Below, piece after piece: positions 1-8,850 of a stretch of DNA of 64,000 nt (the first letter of the stretch is position 1; the number at the start of each line of letters is the position of its first letter). The notes under the pieces were generated by a model. The model searched no databases. It was not told the DNA's origin and worked only from the letters and a program-made list of their open reading frames with translations. The position numbers and the translations under genes were made by a program. The DNA comes from Chitinophagaceae bacterium 26-R-25 (GTDB lineage Bacteria; Bacteroidota; Bacteroidia; Chitinophagales; Chitinophagaceae), in assembly GCA_029906195.1 (NCBI GenBank), contig JARWSJ010000001.1:434001-498000 (forward strand), read 5' to 3'.

Positions 1-1
1 C

Positions 2-1981
2 AACCTGTTGACGTTGTTTGCGCTGGTACTCGCTATCGGTATTGTTGTGGACGATGCGATAGTAGTGGTAGAGGCGGTCCACGCTAAATTGGATGAGGGT
101 TATACCTCTGCAGTGAAAGCAAGTACGGATGCTTTGCACGAAATTTCGGGAGCAATTATTTCCATTACGTTGGTGATGTCTGCTGTATTTGTTCCGGTGA
201 GTTTTATCGGGGGCTCAACAGGTATTTTTTATAAGCAGTTCGGCTTGACTTTGGCCATTGCCATTGCATTGTCCGCCATCAACGCGCTAACACTCAGCCC
301 CGCTTTGTGTGCGCTCTTTCTTAAGCCACACGAGGATAGAAAAGAGCATAAGAGTTTTATCAAACGATTCTATGCAGCCTTCAATGCTTCGTTTGATAGT
401 ATGAGCAACAAATATGCGAAGGTTGTAGCATTTTTTAGTAAACGTAAATGGATACCCGCAGTTATATTGTCTGGCTTTATTTGTTTATTGGTTTACCTGG
501 CGTCGACCACTTCCACAGGATTTGTGCCGGAAGAAGATCTGGGAGCCATTAATTGTAATATCAGTTTACCGCCCGGATCTTCCCTGCAACGCACCGATGC
601 GGTGGCACGTAAAGTAGAAGCGATCGCAAAGACAATTCCTGAAATTAACAACGTGCTGGCCGTTACGGGCCGGTCGCAATTGTCCGGCATCGGCAACAAT
701 TATGCTATGGTTGTTATGCGGTTAATACCATGGGACCGCCGTACACGCACCGCTCAGAAAATCATCCAGGAGCTTTTTAAAAAATCTGCAGAAATAACTG
801 AAGCGGAGGTGAAATTCTTTACTCCGCCGACCATTCAGGGTTTTGGTGTAAGCAATGGTTTCTCTTTTCAATTACAGGACAGAACAGGAGGAGACATTGC
901 GAAGTTCTATAAGATTAGTAAAGACTTTCTCGTTGCACTTAATCAGCGGCCCGAGATACAATTCGCAACAACATCTTTCAATCCAAATTTTCCTCAGTAC
1001 CTGATGAATGTGAATGTGCCGAAAATCAAAGAATCCGGATTGAAAGTCACCGACATCACCGGCGCTATGCAAGGATATTTCGGCGGCATTTATGCTTCTA
1101 CTTTCAATGAGTTCGGCCAGCAATATAGAGTAATGGTGCAAGCCTCTCCCGAATTTCGTATGACACCTGAAAGTATGAACGCTGTGTTTGTCAAAACGCC
1201 TGACGGGCTAATGGTGCCGATTACCGAGTTTGTTACTCTTGCGCCGACTTACGGACCACAGAGTATAACCAGGTTTAATCTGTTTACTTCCATCAGTGTA
1301 AATGGTACACCCAATCCGGGCTATAGTTCCGGGCAAGCTATACAGAGTATTCAGGAGGTTGCGTCTCAAACGCTTCCGGCGGGCTACAGCTATGAATACT
1401 CCGGACTTGTAAGAGAGGAGTTATCAGGCAAAAGCCAGTCGACCTTTATCTTCCTGCTATGTCTCATTTTCGTGTATCTGTTGCTGAGCGCTCAATACGA
1501 AAGTTATGTTCTGCCATTCGCCATATTGCTGACCGTCCCTATCGGGCTTTCCGGTGCATTTCTTTTTGCGAACATAATGGGAGTAAGTAACAACATCTAT
1601 CTCCAGATTACATTGATCATGCTGATTGGGTTATTGGCAAAGAATGCGATACTGATCGTTGAATATGCATTGGAGCGTAGAAGAACAGGCATGTCGATTG
1701 CCGAGGCTGCCATCAAAGGTGCACAGGCGAGACTACGACCTATCCTAATGACCTCATTTGCATTTATCCTGGGGTTGTTGCCGCTGATAATTGAGGGCGG
1801 GGTGGGGGCTAACGGAAATCATTCCATCGCGAGTGGCGCCATAGGAGGCATGCTCATAGGAACCGTAGTAGGATTATTCATTACGCCAACCTTGTTTATC
1901 GTCTTGCAAAACTTACAGGAAAAAATGAAAGGCGCTCAAATGAAATCGCGCATTGGTAAAATAAAAGAAGGCTTTGTATGA
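2..1981 (+). CDS. RND-family (HAE1/AcrB-like) efflux permease, 5-prime truncated by window
   Basis: Inner-membrane proton-driven pump subunit that exports drugs or other hydrophobic compounds through a periplasmic adaptor and an outer-membrane channel. The reading frame is already open at base 2, so the N-terminal part (roughly 400 of the usual ~1,040 residues) lies outside the window. The visible part begins in transmembrane helix 4 with the motif GIVVDDAIVVVE, whose paired aspartates are the proton-relay residues of the family. It continues through the second porter region, and near the end carries the helix-10 motif LLAKNAILIVEYA with the conserved lysine. The gene overlaps the next one by ATGA at 1978-1981, so the two are translationally coupled. 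The membrane-fusion adaptor is expected upstream of the window. The exported substrate cannot be read from sequence. Confidence 0.95.
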   Translation, partial: NLLTLFALVLAIGIVVDDAIVVVEAVHAKLDEGYTSAVKASTDALHEISGAIISITLVMSAVFVPVSFIGGSTGIFYKQFGLTLAIAIALSAINALTLSPALCALFLKPHEDRKEHKSFIKRFYAAFNASFDSMSNKYAKVVAFFSKRKWIPAVILSGFICLLVYLASTTSTGFVPEEDLGAINCNISLPPGSSLQRTDAVARKVEAIAKTIPEINNVLAVTGRSQLSGIGNNYAMVVMRLIPWDRRTRTAQKIIQELFKKSAEITEAEVKFFTPPTIQGFGVSNGFSFQLQDRTGGDIAKFYKISKDFLVALNQRPEIQFATTSFNPNFPQYLMNVNVPKIKESGLKVTDITGAMQGYFGGIYASTFNEFGQQYRVMVQASPEFRMTPESMNAVFVKTPDGLMVPITEFVTLAPTYGPQSITRFNLFTSISVNGTPNPGYSSGQAIQSIQEVASQTLPAGYSYEYSGLVREELSGKSQSTFIFLLCLIFVYLLLSAQYESYVLPFAILLTVPIGLSGAFLFANIMGVSNNIYLQITLIMLIGLLAKNAILIVEYALERRRTGMSIAEAAIKGAQARLRPILMTSFAFILGLLPLIIEGGVGANGNHSIASGAIGGMLIGTVVGLFITPTLFIVLQNLQEKMKGAQMKSRIGKIKEGFV

Positions 1982-3360
1982 TATCTATAAAGAAAATAAT
2001 AGTTCCGGTTGTGCTGCTACTGTTTGTGCTGAACGCATGCAAGGTTACTCAACCATTTAGCACACCGGTCGTTAAAACGGATAGCCTGTACCGCGATGTT
2101 TACGGAACAGACACAACAACAATTGCGCAGCTTTCATGGAAAGATGTATTCAGCGATACACTGCTTCAAAAGTTGATCAACGAAACAATTGATAACAATC
2201 TTGACCTGAAGATCGCTTATTCGAGAATCAATGAAGCAGAGGCAAGTTTTCTTCAAAGCAAAGCTGCCTTTTACCCATCTGTAAGTGGCAGTGCAGGCAT
2301 CACTTTAAACAGTTCGAGCAACAGCAATGTGTTGGGGCAAAATGCTACAGCACACGCTTACACAGCCGAAATTGGTGCAAGCTGGGAAGCAGATATCTGG
2401 GGCAAACTTAAAAGCTCCAAACATGCAGCGTTGGCCAACCTTTTACAGTTACAGGAAAATGGTAATGCCGTTATAAGTAAGCTGGTTGCCGATATTGCAT
2501 TGAACTATTATCACTTACTCGCATTGGATAGAGAATTGGAAGTCACTCGTGGAACGGTTCAGAACTGGCAATCCATTGTCAATATCATGAAAGAACTTAA
2601 GAAAGCAGATGTGGTTACAAGTGCTGCTATTGTTCAAAGCGATGCTGCTAAATATGCAACGGATGCAACAATTCCAGACATCATTCAAAATATCCGGGAA
2701 ACGGAAAATATGATCAACTTCCTCGCAGGTAAACCCGCTGGCCCCGTAGCCCGGTCCTCATTGGACTTGCAGAAAGGATGGACTAACATTAACACAGGCG
2801 TTCCTGTGCAATTACTTGCCAATCGTCCCGATGTTAAAGCAGCAGAGCAAAACGTTCGATACTACTTTGAATTAACGAATGTGGCAAGAACCTATTTTTA
2901 TCCTTCGGTTACGATTGCTGCCTCCGGTGGTTATTTAACCAATAATGTTTTTTCAGGACCGGTATCCCTTATCGGCAATTTCGTGGGAGGTCTTGTTCAA
3001 CCTGTCTTTAATCAACGCATTAATAAAACTCGGTTGGAGATTGCCAAAGCGCAGCAGCAACAAGCCTTGCTGAATTTTCAAACAAGCATTTTGAGTTCTG
3101 GTAAAGAAGTAAGCGACGCCCTTTTTAGTTATCAGGCGGCTAAGGATAAACAATCCATTCGGAGCAAACAATTGATTAATCTTCAAAAATCGGTGGCTTA
3201 CACGGAAGAGTTAGTAAAGTATGGATTTGCAAATTATACCGAGGTTTTAAATGCACAACAAAACTTGCTGAATGGACAATTGGGAGAGATTAATGACAAG
3301 CAACAAGAATTACAATCATTTGTTTCTCTGTACAACGCATTGGGAGGTGGCTGGAAATAA
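1978..3360 (+). CDS. TolC/OprM-like outer-membrane efflux lipoprotein (NodT family)
   Basis: Outer-membrane channel partner of the RND pump immediately upstream. The 460-residue length is normal for the OEP/NodT family. It has a lipoprotein signal (hydrophobic stretch then LNAC at residues 18-21) and two outer-membrane efflux repeats. The first runs from about residue 60 with the typical helix start NNLDLKIAYSRINEAEA; the second follows the segment LLANRPDVKAAEQNVR near residue 280, a hallmark of this family. The protein ends with the usual LVSLYNALGGGWK-type tail. The ATG overlaps the pump stop codon, marking a shared operon that ends before the hairpin at 3435-3462. Confidence 0.95.
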   Translation: MISIKKIIVPVVLLLFVLNACKVTQPFSTPVVKTDSLYRDVYGTDTTTIAQLSWKDVFSDTLLQKLINETIDNNLDLKIAYSRINEAEASFLQSKAAFYPSVSGSAGITLNSSSNSNVLGQNATAHAYTAEIGASWEADIWGKLKSSKHAALANLLQLQENGNAVISKLVADIALNYYHLLALDRELEVTRGTVQNWQSIVNIMKELKKADVVTSAAIVQSDAAKYATDATIPDIIQNIRETENMINFLAGKPAGPVARSSLDLQKGWTNINTGVPVQLLANRPDVKAAEQNVRYYFELTNVARTYFYPSVTIAASGGYLTNNVFSGPVSLIGNFVGGLVQPVFNQRINKTRLEIAKAQQQQALLNFQTSILSSGKEVSDALFSYQAAKDKQSIRSKQLINLQKSVAYTEELVKYGFANYTEVLNAQQNLLNGQLGEINDKQQELQSFVSLYNALGGGWK

Positions 3361-3434
3361 AATTAAAAAATCATAAGGCAATCACTTCCGATAATGGAAT
3401 AGACGTACTCAATCCCAAGATACGAAAATGAAGA

Positions 3435-3462
3435 AACGCCCGAAGTAGAGACAACGGGCGTT
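3435..3462 (+). terminator. hairpin after efflux operon
   Basis: An 8-bp perfect inverted repeat (AACGCCCG / CGGGCGTT) with a 12-base loop lies 75 bases past the efflux channel stop. It is the only hairpin seen between this operon and the convergent NIPSNAP gene. No long T-run follows, so intrinsic termination is only a guess. Confidence 0.4.
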
Positions 3463-3537
3463 GTGAGTCTTTCCCTTACCAAACAGAGACCCACGAACCA
3501 AACGTCTGTATGGTAATTTGGCAAAGAGTTAAACAGT

Positions 3538-4335
3538 TTAAAAATCTGAATAGCCTGTTGGATACAGGAATGAGATGTCTACATGCGATACGTTATGTTG
3601 GTATTCTGGCATAGCTACAAGCTTTTTCCAGTAGGGATCATCTCCAAAAATTTTCCAATGAATATCCCTGTCTGACTTGTTTTCAAAACTCGTCATGTAC
3701 ATTAAGTTCGGCATCTTGCTTCCGCTGATTACCTCACCATAAAAAATCGAATTGAAATTTAATCTTTTGAAGAGTCCAACTTCGTCCCCCTCGTTAAACA
3801 TTTGCACTTTATTTTTATACAGCTTTTCAGTAGCGCCCTCATAGCTTCTAAGTTCATAGACTCTTTCGTTTCTGGCACCTTTCAGCTTTGGAGTTTGTAG
3901 TACGGGTGCCAATGGAAAAGCTTTCAAAAGGATTTTCTCCATTCGTTGATAAGGTGGAGCACTATAGGTTGCATTAAGATATTCCGCACCAGCTGCCAGG
4001 TACTCTTTGTCTGCATCAAGTTTTTCTGTAAGTGTTGCCGACACATCGATCGATTTTATCGGAACAAGAACATACATCGTTTTATCAGCCAATGTATCAT
4101 TGCCATGATTCTTAAATATGCCGATGTTTTTTAGTCCCGCTTTGTGCAGCGCCGGAAGTAATGCATCCTGCAAGTATTTATCAATCACCTTTTCCTGGTC
4201 TGCTGTGTTGAAATGATAAATAGTAAGTTGGTAAAATCCTTGCTCCGGTTTCTTTTCAGAAGACCATGATAATAAAAAAAAGGTGGTGATGACCAATAAT
4301 ACTCCGGAGCACGAACAAAATAATCTCCAATTCAT
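3538..4335 (-). CDS. NIPSNAP-family protein, exported
   Basis: Protein of 265 residues with two dimeric alpha/beta-barrel (NIPSNAP) repeats. The first starts near residue 35 (FYQLTIYHFN), the second near residue 158 (RVYELRSYEGATEKLYKNKVQMF). The second holds the family pattern LFKRLNFNSIFYGEV and a C-terminal DDPYWKKL segment. An N-terminal hydrophobic stretch (LFCSCSGVLLVITTFFLLSW) suggests export or membrane anchoring. The start codon overlaps the stop of a tiny upstream reading frame (4332-4442), and a PQQ-type dehydrogenase and cytochrome c lie further upstream on the same strand. NIPSNAP proteins have no agreed reaction, so the function is open. Confidence 0.85.
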   Translation of the reverse strand: MNWRLFCSCSGVLLVITTFFLLSWSSEKKPEQGFYQLTIYHFNTADQEKVIDKYLQDALLPALHKAGLKNIGIFKNHGNDTLADKTMYVLVPIKSIDVSATLTEKLDADKEYLAAGAEYLNATYSAPPYQRMEKILLKAFPLAPVLQTPKLKGARNERVYELRSYEGATEKLYKNKVQMFNEGDEVGLFKRLNFNSIFYGEVISGSKMPNLMYMTSFENKSDRDIHWKIFGDDPYWKKLVAMPEYQHNVSHVDISFLYPTGYSDF

Positions 4336-4442
4336 TTAGAAACATTTTTTGAAAAAAAATAAATTAAGTGGACAACAATGACTATTGCGCCTAATAGAAT
4401 CAATAACAAAAAGGCGTTGGTATTTTGGTTTTGCAGTTCCAT
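4332..4442 (-). CDS. 36-residue single-pass membrane protein (candidate small gene)
   Basis: A short reading frame, ATG at 4442, coding for 36 residues. A polar N-terminus (MELQNQNTNA) is followed by about 20 hydrophobic residues (FLLLILLGAIVIVVHLIYFF) and a short basic tail (SKNVSK). Its TGA stop overlaps the ATG of the NIPSNAP gene (TCAT at 4332-4335 read on the other strand), the usual layout of translationally coupled genes. The composition is far from random and matches one transmembrane helix. It resembles small membrane subunits of respiratory assemblies only in shape; I recognise no family. Confidence 0.6.
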   Translation of the reverse strand: MELQNQNTNAFLLLILLGAIVIVVHLIYFFSKNVSK

Positions 4443-4464
4443 TTTAATGCCTGATTTTTTATAA

Positions 4465-4510
4465 ATTTTGTTATTGCTCATTCTTTTGAAAGAAGGAGCA
4501 ATAACAAAAT
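4465..4510 (-). terminator. near-perfect 46-base hairpin between cytochrome c and small membrane gene
   Basis: A 15-bp perfect inverted repeat (4465-4479 and 4496-4510, arm ATTTTGTTATTGCTC) encloses a loop that itself folds (TTCTTT-TG-AAAGAA). The whole element pairs almost end to end with a single A/G mismatch. It lies 28 bases past the cytochrome c stop. It may end or attenuate transcription before the small membrane protein and NIPSNAP gene, or protect the 3-prime end of the upstream message. Confidence 0.55.
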
Positions 4511-4538
4511 CTCCAATAACGGCAGCGTTGCGGAGTAG

Positions 4539-4943
4539 TCATTTGGTTTTGCTTCGAACAGCTTTTACTTCAGCAGCTGTTATGGCGCTTGCCTTGTTAC
4601 CAAAATGACTACGAATGTAAGTAAGCACACTTGCAAGTTCCTCGTCCTTTAGAAAATATTGAGGCGGCATGTTGTTGGAATAATCTTTGCCATCAATGGG
4701 AACATTTTCGATTGAACCTGTTAGCACCCAATGGATAAGTTTTTGCTTACTCCCAATGACGTAAGATGTTTTTATAAGCGGTGGGTTCATGTTTGGGACG
4801 CCGCTTCCGTCGGCCTGGTGACAGGTTAAGCAATATTGCGCGTATATTTTTTGTCCATTGTCTATAGACGAAGGTGATGTCTGTGCAGCTAAAAAGATTG
4901 TAGAACCGGTAATAAAACCTAAGCTGATTATTATTTTTTTCAT
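4539..4943 (-). CDS. mono-haem c-type cytochrome, periplasmic
   Basis: Soluble electron carrier of 134 residues. A signal peptide (MKKIIISLGFITGSTIFLAAQ) is followed by a class I cytochrome c fold with the haem site CLTCH at residues 38-42. A likely sixth ligand, M92, lies in the NNMPPQ segment, which has the usual spacing. I place the start at 4943 because the frame upstream lies inside the dehydrogenase gene, and because this ATG is separated from that gene's stop (4945-4947) by a single base and begins a clean signal peptide. Its position directly after a PQQ-type sugar dehydrogenase suggests that it accepts electrons from it. Confidence 0.92.
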   Translation of the reverse strand: MKKIIISLGFITGSTIFLAAQTSPSSIDNGQKIYAQYCLTCHQADGSGVPNMNPPLIKTSYVIGSKQKLIHWVLTGSIENVPIDGKDYSNNMPPQYFLKDEELASVLTYIRSHFGNKASAITAAEVKAVRSKTK

Positions 4944-4944
4944 G

Positions 4945-6264
4945 TTATTTTCCTGTATAAATGATTCTGTAAATAGTGCCGCCGTGGTCATCAGATACAT
5001 AAAGCGATCCATCGGGGCCTTGTGCTAACCCGCATGGACGGTGCATTGCCGTGCCGGGCTGCACATTTTCTTCTCCGGCAAAATTGTCTGCGAATATTTC
5101 CCAGGCTCCACTTGGTTTGCCGTCTTTGAAAGGAAGGAACACGACGAAATATCCTTTTTGTGGTTCAGGTGAACGATTCCATGATCCATGAAACGCAATG
5201 AATGCGCCATTTTTATATTTTTCCGGAAACATGTTGCCGGTGTAAAACAGCAATCCATCAGGTGCCAGGTGTGCGGGAAATGCAAACAAAGGATCCTGTG
5301 CATTTTCCCCTGCGGTTTTCTTTCCGTCGCCGCCATATTCCGGACACAAGATCTTTTTGTGCTGAATAGGATCGTAGTAAATGTAAGGCCAGCCGCAGTC
5401 GGATCCTTTATGCAATTCGTACATACATTCTGCAGGTAATTCAACAGCTTCTTTCGGGTTATAGAACTCTGTATAGTCCTGCAACTGATCCCTTCCGTGC
5501 TGCATTACAAACAAACTATTGGTTGCAGCATTCCAGTCAAGACCAACAACATTGCGTAAGCCCGTTGCATAGCGGGTTTCATCGCCATAAGTTTGATTTA
5601 ATTTGTCTGCTTTGAATTGCCAGATACCGGCAGCAGAATCAAGAATAGGACAGGATTTTATGCCCGGCGAACCTTTGGCGCGATCTCTTTCCTGGCAAAT
5701 GTTTGAATAGGCCCCGATGTTTACATAAATATTGCCACCATTGTCTAGCGTTATTGCTTTTGCCTCATGCTCATGACGTGCCAGCAGACCGGAAATGATT
5801 TTTTCAGGCTTGTCAGGCGTAGTTACTTTTTCAGTTGCATCAAGCTTGTATCTGAAAACATCTGTGTTGGATGACGCATATAAGTAACCATTTTTGATTG
5901 CCATGCCTGTGCCACCGTAGTTGCCAAATCCTGTTTTTATATCTGCTTTTCCGTCGCCATTACTATCGTGCAAAAAGTAAATGCCTTTCCCATTCTTCAA
6001 TGATGCGAGCTTTACATAAATGTCTCCTTGTTGTGTTACAGCAATGTGTCGGGCGTCACCTAATCCATCCGCAACTTTCAATGCACCAAACCCGGCAGGC
6101 AACTTTAACCCTGCATTGTCCCTGTCGGGGCTTATTCTATTTGTCGGTTGTAAAGCGCGAAAGTCATGATGTGGACCTTGAGCCGCAACAGATGTTATAT
6201 TCAAGCAGCAAACAATAGCCGTCAAATAAATTAAGCCCAATCCATCCTTTTTCATATTATTCAT
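4945..6264 (-). CDS. soluble PQQ-dependent sugar/sorbosone dehydrogenase-like protein
   Basis: Periplasmic six-bladed beta-propeller oxidoreductase of 439 residues with a signal peptide (LGLIYLTAIVCCLNITSVAAQ). Family features are the first-blade region LPAGFGALKVADGLGDARHIAV, the central ATGLRNVVGLDWN with FVMQHGRDQL, the AFHGSWNR segment, and the closing blade CGLAQGPDGSLYVSDDHGGTIYRI. Such proteins oxidise aldoses or related compounds with PQQ and pass electrons to a c-type cytochrome, which is encoded one base downstream. The exact substrate is unknown. Two starts are possible (6264, or 6255 at the second methionine). An HxlR regulator is divergent from it across 218 bases. Confidence 0.88.
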   Translation of the reverse strand: MNNMKKDGLGLIYLTAIVCCLNITSVAAQGPHHDFRALQPTNRISPDRDNAGLKLPAGFGALKVADGLGDARHIAVTQQGDIYVKLASLKNGKGIYFLHDSNGDGKADIKTGFGNYGGTGMAIKNGYLYASSNTDVFRYKLDATEKVTTPDKPEKIISGLLARHEHEAKAITLDNGGNIYVNIGAYSNICQERDRAKGSPGIKSCPILDSAAGIWQFKADKLNQTYGDETRYATGLRNVVGLDWNAATNSLFVMQHGRDQLQDYTEFYNPKEAVELPAECMYELHKGSDCGWPYIYYDPIQHKKILCPEYGGDGKKTAGENAQDPLFAFPAHLAPDGLLFYTGNMFPEKYKNGAFIAFHGSWNRSPEPQKGYFVVFLPFKDGKPSGAWEIFADNFAGEENVQPGTAMHRPCGLAQGPDGSLYVSDDHGGTIYRIIYTGK

Positions 6265-6482
6265 TTTAAATTTGCAATTGAGAACGAACCACTACTTGTC
6301 TTCATATGTTGACTCACGCTTTAAATGTCTTTTGAACATTTTAAATAGTATTCCGTTGATTTCTTAGGTATCTTGAATATGCTTGGTGAAGGCTGTTCGA
6401 ATAACCAGAAGCAAAAGAAATTAATAATACCTGATCACACAATAACTAACCTTTTTTGTAGTAACTAATTAAATTTTTAGTA

Positions 6483-6872
6483 ATGGCGACGGAAAGAAAA
6501 GTGACCTCGACGAATTATCGCAATCAATCATTTTTGGAAGAAAAATGTTCTCTAAATGAATTGCTTGATCTTGTTAGTAAAAGATGGATATGCGAAGTCC
6601 TGTTTTGCATAGAAGAAGGAATCAATCGATTTAAGAGTGTTAAAGAGGAATTGTCCTACATAAGCGACACTATTCTTGCGGACCGCTTTAGGCTTCTTGA
6701 AAAATATGATTTGGTTAGTAAAGAACATTTTGATGAGATCCCGTTTCGCGTTGAATACACATTAACGGAGAAGGGACAAGAGTTGTGCACTTTGCTGGAA
6801 CAGATTTGCAACTTCAGCGACAGTTTACCAGCTTGCAAGATCGAATCAAAGAAAAAGACTACATCAGGCTAA
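6483..6872 (+). CDS. HxlR-family winged-helix transcriptional regulator
   Basis: DNA-binding protein of 129 residues. The family core is visible: CSLNELLDLVSKRWICEVLFCIEEGINRFKSVK, then SYISDTILADRFRLLEKYDLVSKE, then the wing FRVEYTLTEKGQEL. HxlR proteins often sense redox stress or reactive electrophiles and usually control the divergent neighbour, here the PQQ-type dehydrogenase and cytochrome genes. It carries one N-terminal cysteine (C21 in EEKCSLNE), the usual place of the redox-sensing cysteine in this family; that role here is inferred. No clear operator was found in the intergenic stretch. Confidence 0.9.
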   Translation: MATERKVTSTNYRNQSFLEEKCSLNELLDLVSKRWICEVLFCIEEGINRFKSVKEELSYISDTILADRFRLLEKYDLVSKEHFDEIPFRVEYTLTEKGQELCTLLEQICNFSDSLPACKIESKKKTTSG

Positions 6873-6952
6873 TGGAAAATCATAAATAGTGAATCCGGAT
6901 TGCAGTGGGTATGTTGAATGTATTTGCCTTAAAGTTTTCTACTTCACAAAGT

Positions 6953-8629
6953 TTATGCTGAATCGCTCGTTGGTAAAGGTATTTCTATTGAAACTTTACA
7001 ACCATTTTGTGGAGTGGAATCAATCGTAAATGTACCTGAAAACAATTCTGCGCGCTTTTTCATGTTTAATAACCCAATGCCGGTTTTTACTTCACTTGTA
7101 TCAAATCCAATTCCATCATCAGTTATATTCATAAAAAGAGTGTTGTTCTGAAACATCAGCTCAATATGAATTTCTGTTGCTCCGGAATATTTTTTAATGT
7201 TGTTCAGTTGCTCCTGCAAAATGCGATACATGTTAAGTTTTACATCAGATTCCATTTTCAGTAGTAAAATCTGAGCATCAAATTCAAAATTAATATTCAA
7301 GGTTCCCTCCGGATTCATGTCTTCCAGGAGTTTATGGATGGCATCTACCAGTGAACGTTGTTCAAGAAAGGCTGGCGCTGCCTGATGTGACAGGCTCCTT
7401 ATCTCTTTTGTTACGAGAGCGATATTTCTGGCTGCTTCCTTTAAATATTCTTTTTTGTCGCGTTTTGCTTTGATGCACAAATCTAAATAGAGCTGAACAC
7501 TTGCCAGTATCTGCAACACATTGTCATGCAATTCCTCGCCCAGTGTCATTCGTTCTTTTTCCTGCGTTTTAATAATTGCCATCGTAAGTTCTTTTTCCAG
7601 TTTTCCTTTTTCAGTAACATCATTGATTGAAACAAGAAATACTTTCTTACGATTAATGTATATCACATTTGAGTTGATCTCAACATCCAATAATTCACCT
7701 GTTTTTGAATAATGTTTCGCATTGGTTAAAAACGAATTCTCAGCTTCCGATAAACTCCTGAATTCTGATTCAAGATTTTCTTTTTCATTGCCATCTGACC
7801 GTCGTAGGTCAAAGGGAGTGAGGTGCAAAAAATCTTCTTTTGAATAGCCGTATTTTTTTACAGCGGCAAAGTTTGCTTCAAGGATCTTAAGGCTTTTAAC
7901 GTCAACAAACCAAATGGGCAACGGGTTGAAATCAAACAAAACTCTGTACTTGTGCTCGGTCCTCCTCAATCTTTGTAGAGTATTGCCTATGCTAATTCCT
8001 AGCATTAACAAAAGCAGTATAACAAAGTAAGAACTCAGTTCCTTTCTTTTTGCCAGGAGAAGTATGTGAGCATTGACGGCTGCAATATTTTCTTTTGATT
8101 CATTATTTACAAGGGTTACAAGCTGGTGATTTGCTGCTTCATAATTTTCGGAGAGGTTAATTTGATTGCTGACAAGCAAATGCAATTTCCCTGGGGCGAA
8201 GTTGCCTTTAACAATAGATGCATAGAGAGAGTCAGTCAATTGCTTCTTTTGATTGCTAAGTGCAATCACCTTATCAAGAATCATATGCTCACTTTTGTTG
8301 GAAATCAGCTTTTCAAATGCGGAAAGGTTGCTGCCGGTTTCAGACAACAATTTTTTTAGCAGGTCATCATTTCCCTCTGTTGTTTTCTTTTGATTGGAAT
8401 AAACTTTCAACAGCAATAAATTCCAAGCAGAATCAATGCCGTTACTTGAGGTCGTAAGAAGAGTTAATTTTCTTGACGTAAGCTGTGAAATTTCATTGAT
8501 TTTTGTTACTGCCGCATGCGTTTGGCGGTATTCCATGAACCTCACAGGCACAACAAATACTAAAAGTACCGTGTAACTTATGATCAATATTCTGCTCAAA
8601 GTGCGCGGACCCGGTTTCGTTTCTTTCAT
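6953..8629 (-). CDS. membrane PAS-domain sensor histidine kinase (NarL-type, HisKA_3), orphan
   Basis: Sensor kinase of 558 residues. A first membrane helix (about residues 10-28) and a second (about 199-217) bracket a helical periplasmic sensing region of the CHASE3/four-helix kind. A PAS domain follows (VLFDFNPLPIWFVDVKSLKILEAN). Then comes the HisKA_3 phospho-acceptor box (GEELHDNVLQILASVQLYLD), and an HATPase with LQEQLNNIKKYSGATEI, DDGIGFD and GIGLLNMKKRAEL. HisKA_3 kinases normally signal to a LuxR/NarL response regulator. None is encoded next to it, so the partner must be elsewhere. The signal is unknown. Confidence 0.92.
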   Translation of the reverse strand: MKETKPGPRTLSRILIISYTVLLVFVVPVRFMEYRQTHAAVTKINEISQLTSRKLTLLTTSSNGIDSAWNLLLLKVYSNQKKTTEGNDDLLKKLLSETGSNLSAFEKLISNKSEHMILDKVIALSNQKKQLTDSLYASIVKGNFAPGKLHLLVSNQINLSENYEAANHQLVTLVNNESKENIAAVNAHILLLAKRKELSSYFVILLLLMLGISIGNTLQRLRRTEHKYRVLFDFNPLPIWFVDVKSLKILEANFAAVKKYGYSKEDFLHLTPFDLRRSDGNEKENLESEFRSLSEAENSFLTNAKHYSKTGELLDVEINSNVIYINRKKVFLVSINDVTEKGKLEKELTMAIIKTQEKERMTLGEELHDNVLQILASVQLYLDLCIKAKRDKKEYLKEAARNIALVTKEIRSLSHQAAPAFLEQRSLVDAIHKLLEDMNPEGTLNINFEFDAQILLLKMESDVKLNMYRILQEQLNNIKKYSGATEIHIELMFQNNTLFMNITDDGIGFDTSEVKTGIGLLNMKKRAELFSGTFTIDSTPQNGCKVSIEIPLPTSDSA

Positions 8630-8850
8630 CTCACTTAATGGGTGACATTATGTTCTTCTTACCTTCAAAGAAAACCGCTATGTCTTTTATAGGATTGAAA
8701 AGTAAATGCAGGAGCAATCGATATTTCTCCTTGCTCGTATTAAAAAATAACTCGAATATTTTAAAAAAGATTTTCCATGTAGAATTTGCCCGGCACCCCT
8801 GTTCAGAAAGCGCAAGGCAAATTCTTTATTTTGCTTTCCGGAAATCTTGT

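Noticed and set aside
5898-6218. Open frame of 106 codons on the plus strand
   Set aside because: It lies wholly antisense to the PQQ-type dehydrogenase, which has clear family motifs; the peptide is rich in His, Cys and Arg with no recognisable fold.
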